From Melanopsichium pennsylvanicum (lineage: Eukaryota > Basidiomycota > Ustilaginomycetes > Ustilaginales): a stretch of DNA of 28,829 nt. The notes beneath the pieces were generated by a model, which saw nothing but the letters and a program-made list of their open reading frames with translations, did not search any database and was not told the origin of the DNA. This document shows positions 12,958 to 28,829 of the stretch, piece after piece. Position 1 is the first letter of the stretch. Each line of letters opens with the position of its first letter. Made by a program: the position numbers and the translations under genes. Where the stretch lies: the NCBI GenBank assembly GCA_900208305.1, contig OAPG01000035.1, positions 1 to 28,829 of the forward strand, in the 5' to 3' direction.

Positions 12958-14412
12958 ATGCTAACACTACTACTTATTATTCCTCTAGTGGGTGCTCTAA
13001 TGCTAGCACCTATGCAAGGAAACACAGAACAATCAGAGTCACAAATGAAACGAGTAGCACTAGGAACATCACTAATTAATTTTGTTCTAAGTATTGTACT
13101 ATGGGGTGAATTTGATTCAAGTACTAGTGAATATCAATTTACGCAAGAATTTAACCAAGTTAATTTCTGTCACCTACACATTGGGGTAGATGGTATCTCA
13201 CTTTATTTTGTTCTACTAACAACATTTATTACACCAATTTGTATTCTAAGTAATTGGGATAATATTAAACAACAACTTAAATACTTCCTTATGTGTTTCC
13301 TAGTACTAGAAACACTACTAATTGCGGTATTTATTGTACTAGATATTCTACTATTCTATGTATTCTTTGAAAGTGTACTAATTCCTCTATTCCTAATTGT
13401 AGGTATTTGGGGTGGTAGTGCTACACGAGTACGAGCTGCTTTCCTACTGTTCCTTTATACACTATTTGGTTCACTATTTATGCTACTAGCTTTCCTAGTT
13501 ATTTACTATAATGTTGGTTCAACAGATTTTCAAGTAGTATCACTATCTGAAATTAATCTAGAATCACAAAAACTACTATGGCTAGCTGTATTTATTAGTA
13601 TGGCTATCAAAACACCACTACTACCATTCCACGTATGGCTACCTCGAGCTCATGCTGAAGCTCCACTAGCTGGTAGTGTTATTCTAGCTGGTCTTATCCT
13701 AAAACTAGCTACATATGGATACATGCGAATTCTAATTCAATTTCTACCAGATGCAACATCATACTTCTCTCCACTAGTACAAACTATTGCAGTAATTACT
13801 CTAATTTATGCATCACTAGCTACACTACGACAAACTGATTTCAAAGCTCTAGTTGCTTACTCTTCTATTGGTCATATGGCTGTAGTAGTACTAGGACTAT
13901 TCAGTAATACTATCCAAGGTATTGATGGTGCTCTACTACTAAGTATTGCTCATGGAGTTGTTAGTCCAGCACTATTTATTCTAGTAGGTGGAGTTCTATA
14001 TGATCGATACCATACACGAACTATTCGGTACTACCGAGGTATGACTGCTTATATGCCACTATTCTCAATTCTGTTCTTTGTATTTACAATTTTTAATGCT
14101 GCAGTACCTCTAAGTGCTAATTGGGCTGGTGAATTCCTATGTCTAGCGGGTGCCTTCCAACGAAACCCTGTATTTGCTGTACTAGGAAGTTCCGGTATTG
14201 TTCTAAGTGCTGCTTATTCTATTTGGCTATATAACCGAATTGCCTTTGGTGCTTGGAGTAAATACCTAAACTACACTACAGATCTTACTCGACGAGAGTT
14301 TATGCTTCTACTACCTCTTCTATTTGTTGCCGTAGTATTTGGAATTTTCCCAAATATTATCCTTGATTCAGTTCATGCTTCAACATCTGGACTACTTTTT
14401 TCAATCAATTAA
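12958..14412 (+). CDS. nad4: NADH dehydrogenase subunit 4
   Basis: This encodes a 484-residue antiporter-like proton-pumping subunit of complex I. Visible hallmarks are HIGVDGISLYFVLLTTFITP, the FYVFFESVLIPLFLIVGIWGG helix with its conserved glutamate, AIKTPLLPFHVWLPRAHAEAP, and LVAYSSIGHM. Length is standard. The start ATG follows AAAAGAAA and gives the expected N-terminus (MLTLLLIIPLVGALML). The stop is TAA. An ACTCCCCTTTCA motif lies 127 bases after the stop and recurs after two other genes. Codon use matches nad1 and nad2 (CTA leucine, CGA arginine). Confidence 0.98.
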   Translation: MLTLLLIIPLVGALMLAPMQGNTEQSESQMKRVALGTSLINFVLSIVLWGEFDSSTSEYQFTQEFNQVNFCHLHIGVDGISLYFVLLTTFITPICILSNWDNIKQQLKYFLMCFLVLETLLIAVFIVLDILLFYVFFESVLIPLFLIVGIWGGSATRVRAAFLLFLYTLFGSLFMLLAFLVIYYNVGSTDFQVVSLSEINLESQKLLWLAVFISMAIKTPLLPFHVWLPRAHAEAPLAGSVILAGLILKLATYGYMRILIQFLPDATSYFSPLVQTIAVITLIYASLATLRQTDFKALVAYSSIGHMAVVVLGLFSNTIQGIDGALLLSIAHGVVSPALFILVGGVLYDRYHTRTIRYYRGMTAYMPLFSILFFVFTIFNAAVPLSANWAGEFLCLAGAFQRNPVFAVLGSSGIVLSAAYSIWLYNRIAFGAWSKYLNYTTDLTRREFMLLLPLLFVAVVFGIFPNIILDSVHASTSGLLFSIN

Positions 14413-14538
14413 AAGTCAGACTAAAAAAGGAAAATAGTTATTACTAAAATACAAAATTAGATAGGTCTTAATAAATTTGATTTTATTTTTGTAACTACAC
14501 TTTTAAACTTAATTAAAATTAGTTTAACTAAGTGATTT

Positions 14539-14550
14539 ACTCCCCTTTCA
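14539..14550 (+). promoter_or_regulatory. Candidate 3' processing motif after nad4
   Basis: ACTCCCCTTTCA is identical to the copy after the chimeric frame (15978) and similar to ACTCCCCTT after cox1 (26985). This is my own pattern observation. No function is established. Confidence 0.3.
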
Positions 14551-14647
14551 CTCATTTAGTTGTTAAATCTTCTATTTTCAGGCCAACTTAATTTAACTAG
14601 TTAAATTTACAACTCGTCGATAGCAAAAAAAACTCTACTATAATATT

Positions 14648-15109
14648 CCTATTCTTGTATAGGATAGAGTACTTACTCTTACTCTTTTTGATTTATTCCT
14701 ATCTATACTTATTACTTTCATTTAAATAAAAGAGAAATTAATATAGTAGGTTAGTCTATAATAAAATAGATTAATCTATCTAAGAGCCCGCGCGCAATTT
14801 AGTCTACATTTTGCGCTTGCGCTGCGCTTGCGCACGGGCGGTAATTAAGTATAGATTTATTAACGTGCGTATTTACTTTAAATAATCTAGATATTAGATT
14901 AGTAATTAGTAAAATTAGTAACGCAGTAAAATAAAACTTAAAAATGCTTTCAATTCTATATAATCTACTAGAGATTCTAGTAGTTCTTGTTCCAATTCTA
15001 CTAAGTGTTGCTTTTATGACAGTAATTGAACGAAAAGTAATGGGATCAATGCAACGACAAATTGGACCTAATGTTGTTGGATACTATGCTCTACTACAAC
15101 CATTTGCAG
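14648..15109. repeat. Inner inverted repeat, right copy (462 bp)
   Basis: This pairs with 7823-8284. It carries the nad1 leader region, a GC cluster, and the first ~55 codons of nad1. It ends abruptly within the codons for LLQPFA, where the chimeric frame departs from nad1. Confidence 0.95.
14812..14841. repeat. GC-rich palindromic cluster (family A) inside the inner repeat
   Basis: Inverted partner of the cluster at 8091-8120, with the same core and the same CGGGCGG flank. Confidence 0.85.
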
Positions 15110-15951
15110 TACCTCTAATGGTTGTAGTAGTAATCCTAGGCTTTACAACATTTACTCTCTTCTATAATGTATGGTTTGATCCTATCTACTGTCAAGAGAC
15201 TGAAGCCCTAGCTACAAATGCAAAGAATGGGACTGTATCTATAACTGACAAGTGGAATAGTCGAATTATTAATGGTGCGTGGGCTTCTATTAGCCTATAT
15301 GGTATGTACAAAGTCTTTCAACTGAAGTCTGGCACTGCTGGTAAAGTAGCAGCGATTACAACTATTATGACTACTACTACAACTAGTGCTATCTCAATGC
15401 ATGAAGTGACAAAACCTACTCTTGGATGGGTTCATTCGCGAATGAAGGAAGCAATTTCTAAGGGTTTTAGTACTAGTGTTGAAGTTGGTGATACTAAACT
15501 ATCAGGTTCCCTTAATATCGGTAGTAGTACTACCAATAGCAATCATCAGATTAATTCGCCACTAGAGGAAAACGGGTCTATTTTTGATTGGCTATTTTCA
15601 CTTCTTCCTGATTTTGTGAAACAGGATCTACGAAATAGAGTTCCTGCAACTGATTTCACAGAACTAAGCGCTATTGACGTTCTACACTTCCAATACAATA
15701 TTATTGTATTTCTAGTAGCAGTAAGTGCAATTACTGTACTTTATAGCTTTATTCTAATTACTATCTTCCGATACAGTGTAAAAAATCGAGATAGTATCGT
15801 TAAGATGTCTACACTACTTAGCAAATTTATTCCTTCAGATAAAATGGCAAATAATCTGATTATTCTGCTAAAAATGTTTGTAGCTGTAAACATTTCAACA
15901 ATTATTGCAGGGCTAAACTTTCTATTCTACCACCCTTTTATGTTCAATTAA
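14944..15951 (+). CDS. Chimeric membrane protein: nad1 N-terminus joined to an unrecognised protein
   Basis: The frame has 335 codons. Residues 1-55 copy nad1 (through YALLQPFA) with one change, R to Q, in MQRRIGPN. From residue 56 the sequence is unlike any family I recognise. It has a helix [19 protein letters not shown], then ~150 polar residues rich in T, S and K including [18 protein letters not shown], and finally two hydrophobic helices ([20 protein letters not shown] and a second near the C-terminus). The frame is open throughout, uses CTA leucine and CGA arginine like its neighbours, and ends in TAA. The upstream ~296 bases are the nad1 leader copy, so expression like nad1 is plausible. 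It could be a real new gene or a long relic; the lack of any stop favours the former. Confidence 0.6.
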   Translation: MLSILYNLLEILVVLVPILLSVAFMTVIERKVMGSMQRQIGPNVVGYYALLQPFAVPLMVVVVILGFTTFTLFYNVWFDPIYCQETEALATNAKNGTVSITDKWNSRIINGAWASISLYGMYKVFQLKSGTAGKVAAITTIMTTTTTSAISMHEVTKPTLGWVHSRMKEAISKGFSTSVEVGDTKLSGSLNIGSSTTNSNHQINSPLEENGSIFDWLFSLLPDFVKQDLRNRVPATDFTELSAIDVLHFQYNIIVFLVAVSAITVLYSFILITIFRYSVKNRDSIVKMSTLLSKFIPSDKMANNLIILLKMFVAVNISTIIAGLNFLFYHPFMFN

Positions 15952-15977
15952 ACAATTAATTGAAGAAATTACATTAT

Positions 15978-15989
15978 ACTCCCCTTTCA
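15978..15989 (+). promoter_or_regulatory. Candidate 3' processing motif after the chimeric frame
   Basis: ACTCCCCTTTCA lies 27 bases after the stop codon, identical to the copy after nad4. It is followed at once by a possible hairpin (TTGAAAAT ... ATTTTCAA). Confidence 0.3.
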
Positions 15990-16131
15990 ATTGAAAATAG
16001 ATAGAGATAGTCTCTATATTTTCAATCGTTACATAGTAACTTTTTTTATTTGATATAAAAATTTTCATTTTTATTGGCGCGGTCTGTGTAAATATGGTTA
16101 GTATAAGAATAGAAAAAAGTAAATATATAAA

Positions 16132-16202
16132 GTACTTTAGTGTAAAGGTGGCACAGCAGACTCATGTCCTGCTAGACCAGTGTTCGAATCCTGGAATGTA
16201 CT
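16132..16202 (+). tRNA. trnM(cau): tRNA-Met (CAU)
   Basis: Acceptor GTACTTT/AATGTAC with one T-T mismatch, anticodon stem GCAGA/CCTGC (last pair A-C), and loop CTCATGT giving anticodon CAT. The T arm is CCAGT-GTTCGAAT-CCTGG with an imperfect last pair. The stems are weaker than in the other tRNAs here. I cannot tell initiator from elongator. Confidence 0.75.
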
Positions 16203-16658
16203 CAATTAATAATTATCGCCGGGTTATTTAAAAAGGAATTAATTTATGGGTATGGGGCCCGCCCGTAGGGCCCCTAAATTCTTATCCATTTTTTTTTTTT
16301 AGGAATTAAATTTAATAGCGCTTATAAAATATTAGATTTTATTAGCCTTGTATTTAAAATTCTATTCTAAAAAAATCAAAATGTTCCATTTTTATCGGCC
16401 AGCGCATAAAATTTTATCGCTATTTTAATAACATATAGTTGAATATATAGATATTCTATCATACTTTATTACTCTGTATATCATAATGCTTGTGTTTGTA
16501 TAGTCCTAATAAAATTACTAGCGGTTAAAAATAAAACAGCGCTTACACGCGACCTTGAAAATAAGAGATTTTATAGTCACTACTTTATAAATTGTGATTC
16601 ATTTTCTCTACTAATAAATCTGGATGGTTACAAATTTATGTATATATATATAGGTATA
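16203..16658. other. Spacer between trnM and trnE
   Basis: No gene seen. It holds a perfect GC hairpin at 16254-16274 (GGGGCCC stem, loop GCCCGTA) and a GGCCAGCGCA cluster near 16389. The inner GCCCGTAGGGC recurs inverted at 23443 inside cox1 intron 4. Confidence 0.6.
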
Positions 16659-16729
16659 GGTCTCTTAGTTTAAAGGTAAAACAGTAGATCTTCATTTTAC
16701 TAATAGGAGTTCGATTCTCCTAGAGATCA
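16659..16729 (+). tRNA. trnE(uuc): tRNA-Glu (UUC)
   Basis: Acceptor GGTCTCT/AGAGATC, D stem GTTT/AAAC, anticodon stem GTAGA/TTTAC with loop TCTTCAT (anticodon TTC, A37), and T arm AGGAG-TTCGATT-CTCCT. Position 33 is C instead of the usual T, which is odd. A shifted reading giving TCA (Trp) leaves a worse anticodon stem. Confidence 0.8.
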
Positions 16730-16869
16730 GTAGGTTTAGATCTACTACTGCCCGCCTATTAAAATAAAAAGTAGTTTTATACTATTATAATAAAATTCGC
16801 TACTAAATCTATAAATTAATATATAATAATTAGGAAATAAATGACTGCGGATTTACTAGCGGTAAAAAT

Positions 16870-16940
16870 GTCGACTTAGTTTAGTGGTAGAATAGGTAAC
16901 TTGTAATTACTTGACACTAGTTCGATTCTAGTAGTCGGCA
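16870..16940 (+). tRNA. trnT(ugu): tRNA-Thr (UGU)
   Basis: Acceptor GTCGACT/AGTCGGC, D stem GTTT/GAAT, anticodon stem GGTAA/TTACT, loop CTTGTAA (anticodon TGT), T arm ACTAG-TTCGATT-CTAGT, discriminator A. Confidence 0.9.
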
Positions 16941-16992
16941 AAAATACTGTAAATAATAGAAAATACTATACAGCCCAATAAAATAGGATATT

Positions 16993-17022
16993 TGCGCTTG
17001 CGCTGCGCTTGCGCGCGGGCGG
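16993..17022. repeat. GC-rich palindromic cluster (family A)
   Basis: Same core as at 12507, including the GCGCGGGCGGT tail. It lies in the spacer after trnT. Confidence 0.85.
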
Positions 17023-17230
17023 TATTTGAATATATATATAATCTTATTATATTCAAATAATTCAACTTGTGTCTGGAAAAGTTATTTGTTAGTTCATATT
17101 ATAAATAAATAAGCTATATACATTAATAGAAATAATAATAAAATAGTTGTAGTAGTATCAGTATAAAACGTATTAAAGGTGCTATAGAAAACGATTAATT
17201 ATAGTGATTATCTATTTATAGGCGCGGTAG

Positions 17231-17289
17231 AAAATAAAAATAAAAATAAAAATAAAAATAAAAATAAAAATAAAAACAAAAACAAAAAT
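17231..17289. repeat. Hexamer tract (TAAAAA)n passing into (CAAAAA)n
   Basis: Roughly seven to eight TAAAAA units are followed by two CAAAAA units. Confidence 0.95.
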
Positions 17290-17330
17290 TTTGTTGTTTT
17301 CTTGCGCATACTTTTTAATAAAATCTTCGC

Positions 17331-17368
17331 CTACGGCTGCATACGGCTGCCTACGGCTGCCTACGGCT
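17331..17368. repeat. Tandem 10-mer CTACGGCTGC, about four copies
   Basis: Four head-to-tail units; the second reads ATACGGCTGC and the last is cut short. The GC-rich repeat lies in AT-rich spacer. Confidence 0.95.
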
Positions 17369-17464
17369 TTGTTCTTTTTTCTCCCGAAAAAAAGTAGCCC
17401 TAAAAGTATTCTATTTTTATAAGCCCACTATAATTATCAAGTTATTTTTTATAAATAGGGAATG

Positions 17465-17488
17465 TAGGATGTCATCTAAAGGAAATAC
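17465..17488 (+). pseudogene. Partial copy of the tRNA-Gln 5' half
   Basis: The acceptor strand and D arm of trnQ are repeated here with two changes (TAGGATGTCATCTAAAGGAA against TAGGATGTCGTCTAAAGGAA). The anticodon half is missing. It lies 169 bases upstream of the intact gene. Confidence 0.75.
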
Positions 17489-17633
17489 ATCATTGCCCTG
17501 ATAAAATATTAGATTTTATCCCCGGTTTATAAAATTCTTCGATTTTAGTAGGTAATGAGAATGGTTGAAAAAAAACAAAAATAGTTACACTAGTAAATAC
17601 TATATTAGTATGAAAATAAGAATACTAGTAAAG

Positions 17634-17704
17634 TAGGATGTCGTCTAAAGGAAAGACTTCCTCTTTTGGTGGGGAAAATAGTTGTTCGATTCAACTCATC
17701 CTAG
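17634..17704 (+). tRNA. trnQ(uug): tRNA-Gln (UUG)
   Basis: Acceptor TAGGATG/CATCCTA (seven pairs), D stem GTCT/AGAC, anticodon stem TCCTC/GGGGA, loop TTTTGGT (anticodon TTG), T arm AGTTG-TTCGATT-CAACT, discriminator G. Confidence 0.9.
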
Positions 17705-17712
17705 AAAATATA

Positions 17713-17786
17713 TGAAGATAGTAGGGCTCGAACCTACGACGTCGATATTAAAAGTATCGCACTCTAACCAACTGAGTTATACCTTC
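17713..17786 (-). tRNA. trnK(uuu): tRNA-Lys (UUU)
   Basis: On the minus strand: acceptor GAAGGTA/TATCTTC, D stem ACTC/GAGT, anticodon stem CGATA/TATCG, loop CTTTTAA (anticodon TTT), T arm GTAGG-TTCGAGC-CCTAC. The right repeat arm begins at 17777, inside this gene, so the left arm keeps only its first 10 bases. Confidence 0.93.
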
Positions 17787-17804
17787 TTTATATAGGTTAC
17801 TTAT

Positions 17805-17893
17805 GGACAAACCGCTATTGGCGAGGTGTAGGCGATTGCTAATTGTCTGGAATATAAAAAACTTCCTTAGGAGTTCGAATCTCCTTTTGTCCG
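17805..17893 (+). tRNA. trnS(gcu): tRNA-Ser (GCU)
   Basis: Acceptor GGACAAA/TTTGTCC, anticodon stem GGCGA/TTGTC with loop TTGCTAA (anticodon GCT), extra arm GGAA...TTCC, T arm AGGAG-TTCGAAT-CTCCT, discriminator G. It decodes AGT/AGC, which is heavily used for serine here. An identical copy sits in the left arm. Confidence 0.94.
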
Positions 17894-18057
17894 TGTAATT
17901 ATATACCTATATATAGGTATACCAAAATTAAGTAAATACGGGATACTTTTTTGGCTACTAAAAAAAGGATGTTAACTTATAATTAAAGAGTAAAAAATAA
18001 TTAACACTATAAATAAAAAGATTGGTACTAAAAAAGTGAATAGACTAGAAGGATTAA

Positions 18058-26947
<8,890 letters not shown>

Positions 26948-27382
26948 TTTATATATAAAATTATAGAATATCATGGTGGGACGCACTCCCCTTCTTACCC
27001 ATCTCCTTAGCGGAACAAACTATCTAGTGTTTTCTATTTTCTAGTAATTACTATAATCGACCTACTAAAATCTTCCGATTTTTTAACGGAGCACAAAATA
27101 TTATTAAGAAAAATATACTATCCTTTTTCTAACGGTTAGAAAATTTATGAGGGAATCAATTTTATTGTTCCTTTTTATAAAAAGAAAAACTGGGAAAAAG
27201 AAAGCCCCATTTTTAGGCTTAAATAGTAGTAACAGTTCCAGTAGAGACTAAGCCCGTATTATTAATTAAATCCGGCTACTAAAATCTTCTATTTTATAGC
27301 TGCTATATAATAGAAAACGATTATATATATATTACAAGGCTATAGTCTACTAGTTTGTAACTATTTTATTGATTGATAAATA
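26948..27382 (+). other. Spacer between cox1 and atp8
   Basis: AT-rich, with no gene seen. An ACTCCCCTT motif lies at 26985-26993, 38 bases after the cox1 stop, as after nad4 and the chimeric frame. A short CTTTTT/AAAAAG-type hairpin lies near 27165-27190. Confidence 0.5.
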
Positions 27383-27529
27383 ATGCCTCAACTACTACCT
27401 TTTTACTTCGTAAATCAAATCTCATTTGCATTCCTAGGACTATTTGTACTACTATTTGTATTTTCTAAATACATCCTACCAGCTTTTGTAGAACTATTTG
27501 TTTCACGAATGTACATTACTAAACTTTAA
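27383..27529 (+). CDS. atp8: ATP synthase subunit 8
   Basis: This 48-residue peripheral-stalk membrane subunit of F1Fo ATP synthase reads [19 protein letters not shown], then a hydrophobic helix and [22 protein letters not shown]. The MPQL start, single helix and basic tail are diagnostic, and 48 residues is the usual fungal length. The stop is TAA. It lies between cox1 and atp6 on the same strand; the three are probably one transcription unit, as in yeasts with this order. Confidence 0.96.
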
Positions 27530-28029
27530 TTAAAGAAGATCGTTATTACTTTTACGATCTTTTCCCCCCCACTAAAATATCTCCTATATTTTTATAGCAG
27601 CGCCAGCGCAGCGCCAGCACACTCACTCTTAAAAAGAAATCGTAGATTTTATTTTCGATTTTATTTCGATTTTATTTTATAAGGGTGTGATAAAAAATAG
27701 ACAGCCTCCTTTTAGTAAATAAATATAAATATAGCGCGTAGCGGATTCTTTTAGAGTGTCAGCCGATAGCTAAATAGAATATGCGGTCTATAAAACAGAA
27801 AAATCGGCGGTGGCATTTTATACTATTTTATAGGAAAGAAGAAAGCTTTAACATTATTTCAAATTGAACCCCGCGCGCAAGCGCAGCGCAAGCGCAAAAT
27901 TTATTGCGCTAAAAAATGAAAAAAGGATCTATTTTGTTATCAGTGTTGCTAGCTAGCATTTAATTTATAGGGGTGTAGCAACTATTAAAAAAACATTAAG
28001 TAACAATCCAATTAATATTATTTTATGCA
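27530..28029. other. Spacer between atp8 and atp6
   Basis: No gene seen. It has a C run at 27561, GCGCCAGCGCAGCGCCAGC at 27600, an AT-rich imperfect repeat (GATTTTATTT units, 27650-27680), and a family A GC cluster at 27871-27896. Confidence 0.6.
27871..27896. repeat. GC-rich palindromic cluster (family A)
   Basis: Reverse-complement orientation, like 8091, with flank CCGCGCGC. It lies in the spacer upstream of atp6. Confidence 0.85.
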
Positions 28030-28790
28030 ATGGCATTCCTAATTCATTCACCACTAGAGCAATTTGAAGTAACTAGTCTTATTTCTCTAAATCTACCTGT
28101 ACTTGGATACGTTAATCTAAGTCTAACAAATCTAGGACTATATACAATTCTAACTGTATATCTAGTACTATCACTTCATATTATGGGAAGTAACAACCAC
28201 CAACTAATTCCAAGTCGATGGAGTATTGCACTAGAAAGTAGTTTTGCTTCAGTACACGGACTAGTTAATCACAAATTGGTGCTGCTAACGAGATGTACCT
28301 TCCATTTATCTACTCACTATTCTTCTTTATCCTAATGCTAATCTAAGTGTAACGTACCATATGGATTTACAGTAGCTACATCAATTATGGTAAGTATTGG
28401 TCTAAGTATGACAATCTTATTGGAGTTACAATTCTTGTCTACGACTACACAAAGTACACTTCTTCTCATTCTTTGTTCCTTCAGGTACACCTCTAGGACT
28501 AGTACCTCTACTAGTACCTATTGAGCTGATTTCATATCTAGCACGAGCTTTCTCACTTGGAGTTCGGCTATTTGCTAACGTTACAGCAGGACACGTTCTA
28601 ATGAAAATCCTTTCAGGATTCCTGGCTCCTCTATTTTACTTCTACTTTTATTGTTTCAGTACTGACTGTACTACCATTTATCATTTTTACTGGTATTATT
28701 GGACTAGAAATTGCAGTTTCATTTATTCAAGCTTACGTATTCTGTGTTCTAACATGTTCATATCTTAAAGATGCTATTGATCTACATTAA
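28030..28790 (+). CDS. atp6: ATP synthase subunit 6, with six apparent single-base indels
   Basis: This is the proton-channel a-subunit of the Fo motor. The start [20 protein letters not shown] and later [12 protein letters not shown] are in one frame. The rest of a normal atp6 ([34 protein letters not shown] with the essential arginine, [22 protein letters not shown]) is spread over other frames. Indels needed: one base missing near 28273, 28338, 28350, 28417 and 28437, and one extra near 28633. Correcting them gives ~254 residues, the usual size. All lie in short homopolymers and the amino acids between are well conserved, so I suspect sequence error more than gene decay. Confidence 0.9.
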
Positions 28791-28829
28791 ATGAGTAGAG
28801 GTTTTACTAAAGTTTCAATAATTCTAGTA
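28791..28829 (+). CDS. Possible start of a further frame at the window edge
   Basis: An ATG follows the atp6 TAA directly and stays open for 13 codons (MSRGFTKVSIILV) to the window end. It is too short to identify, and the frame cannot be trusted given the indels upstream. Confidence 0.2.
   Translation, partial: MSRGFTKVSIILV

Larger units (their letters stand above)
16941..17633. other. Spacer between trnT and trnQ
   Basis: It holds a family A GC cluster, an A-rich hexamer tract, a 10-nt GC tandem repeat and a partial tRNA copy, each listed separately. No open gene is seen. Confidence 0.6.

Noticed and set aside
12798..13025. Minus-strand frame of 75 codons
   Set aside because: It overlaps the nad4 start antisense and GC-rich spacer; nothing supports it.
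17231..17368. CRISPR-like or origin-like tandem array
   Set aside because: The repeats are simple microsatellite and 10-mer tandem units without spacers; nothing specific supports an origin.

Overview
This window is fungal mitochondrial DNA. It holds complex I genes (nad1, nad2, nad3, nad4), cox1, atp8 and atp6, mitochondrial tRNAs, and group I introns carrying LAGLIDADG and GIY-YIG homing-endonuclease genes. The spacers are AT-rich and dotted with short GC-rich palindromes, as in some yeast and Allomyces mtDNAs. UGA must be read as tryptophan in two intron reading frames (translation table 4 behaviour). The complex I genes exclude yeasts that lack them, such as Saccharomyces. The order cox1-atp8-atp6 is known from ascomycete yeasts, but I cannot name the species.

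Layout. Bases 1-5049 (read on the minus strand) are a near-perfect inverted copy of 17777-22825. Each arm carries trnS(gcu) and the 5' part of cox1, through exon 4 and into intron 4. The left arm runs off the window edge, so its full length is unknown. The 12.7 kb between the arms holds, in order: a displaced nad1 3' end, trnR(ucu), a decayed GIY-YIG gene, nad1 (minus), nad2-nad3 (plus, overlapping by one base), a decayed GIY-YIG gene followed by a displaced nad3 3' end, nad4, a chimeric reading frame that starts as nad1, and a tRNA cluster (M, E, T, Q, and K on the minus strand). A smaller 462-bp inverted repeat (7823-8284 and 14648-15109) lies inside and duplicates the nad1 leader and first ~55 codons.

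Right of the second arm start, cox1 is complete: seven exons (one of only 11 nt) and six group I introns over 8.9 kb, giving a 528-residue product. Every intron reading frame is continuous with the exon before it; five look intact and the intron 4 frame is broken by GC-rich insertions. atp8 follows, then atp6, which carries six apparent single-base indels that look more like sequence error than decay.

The most unusual feature is a pair of related GIY-YIG elements at the 3' ends of nad1 and nad3. In each case a full 3' end sits upstream of the element and a second, diverged copy of the same 3' end sits downstream. This is the signature of a mobile element that brings its own replacement gene end, as described for atp6 in Allomyces. 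Both endonucleases are decayed and both appear to have lost the catalytic glutamate.
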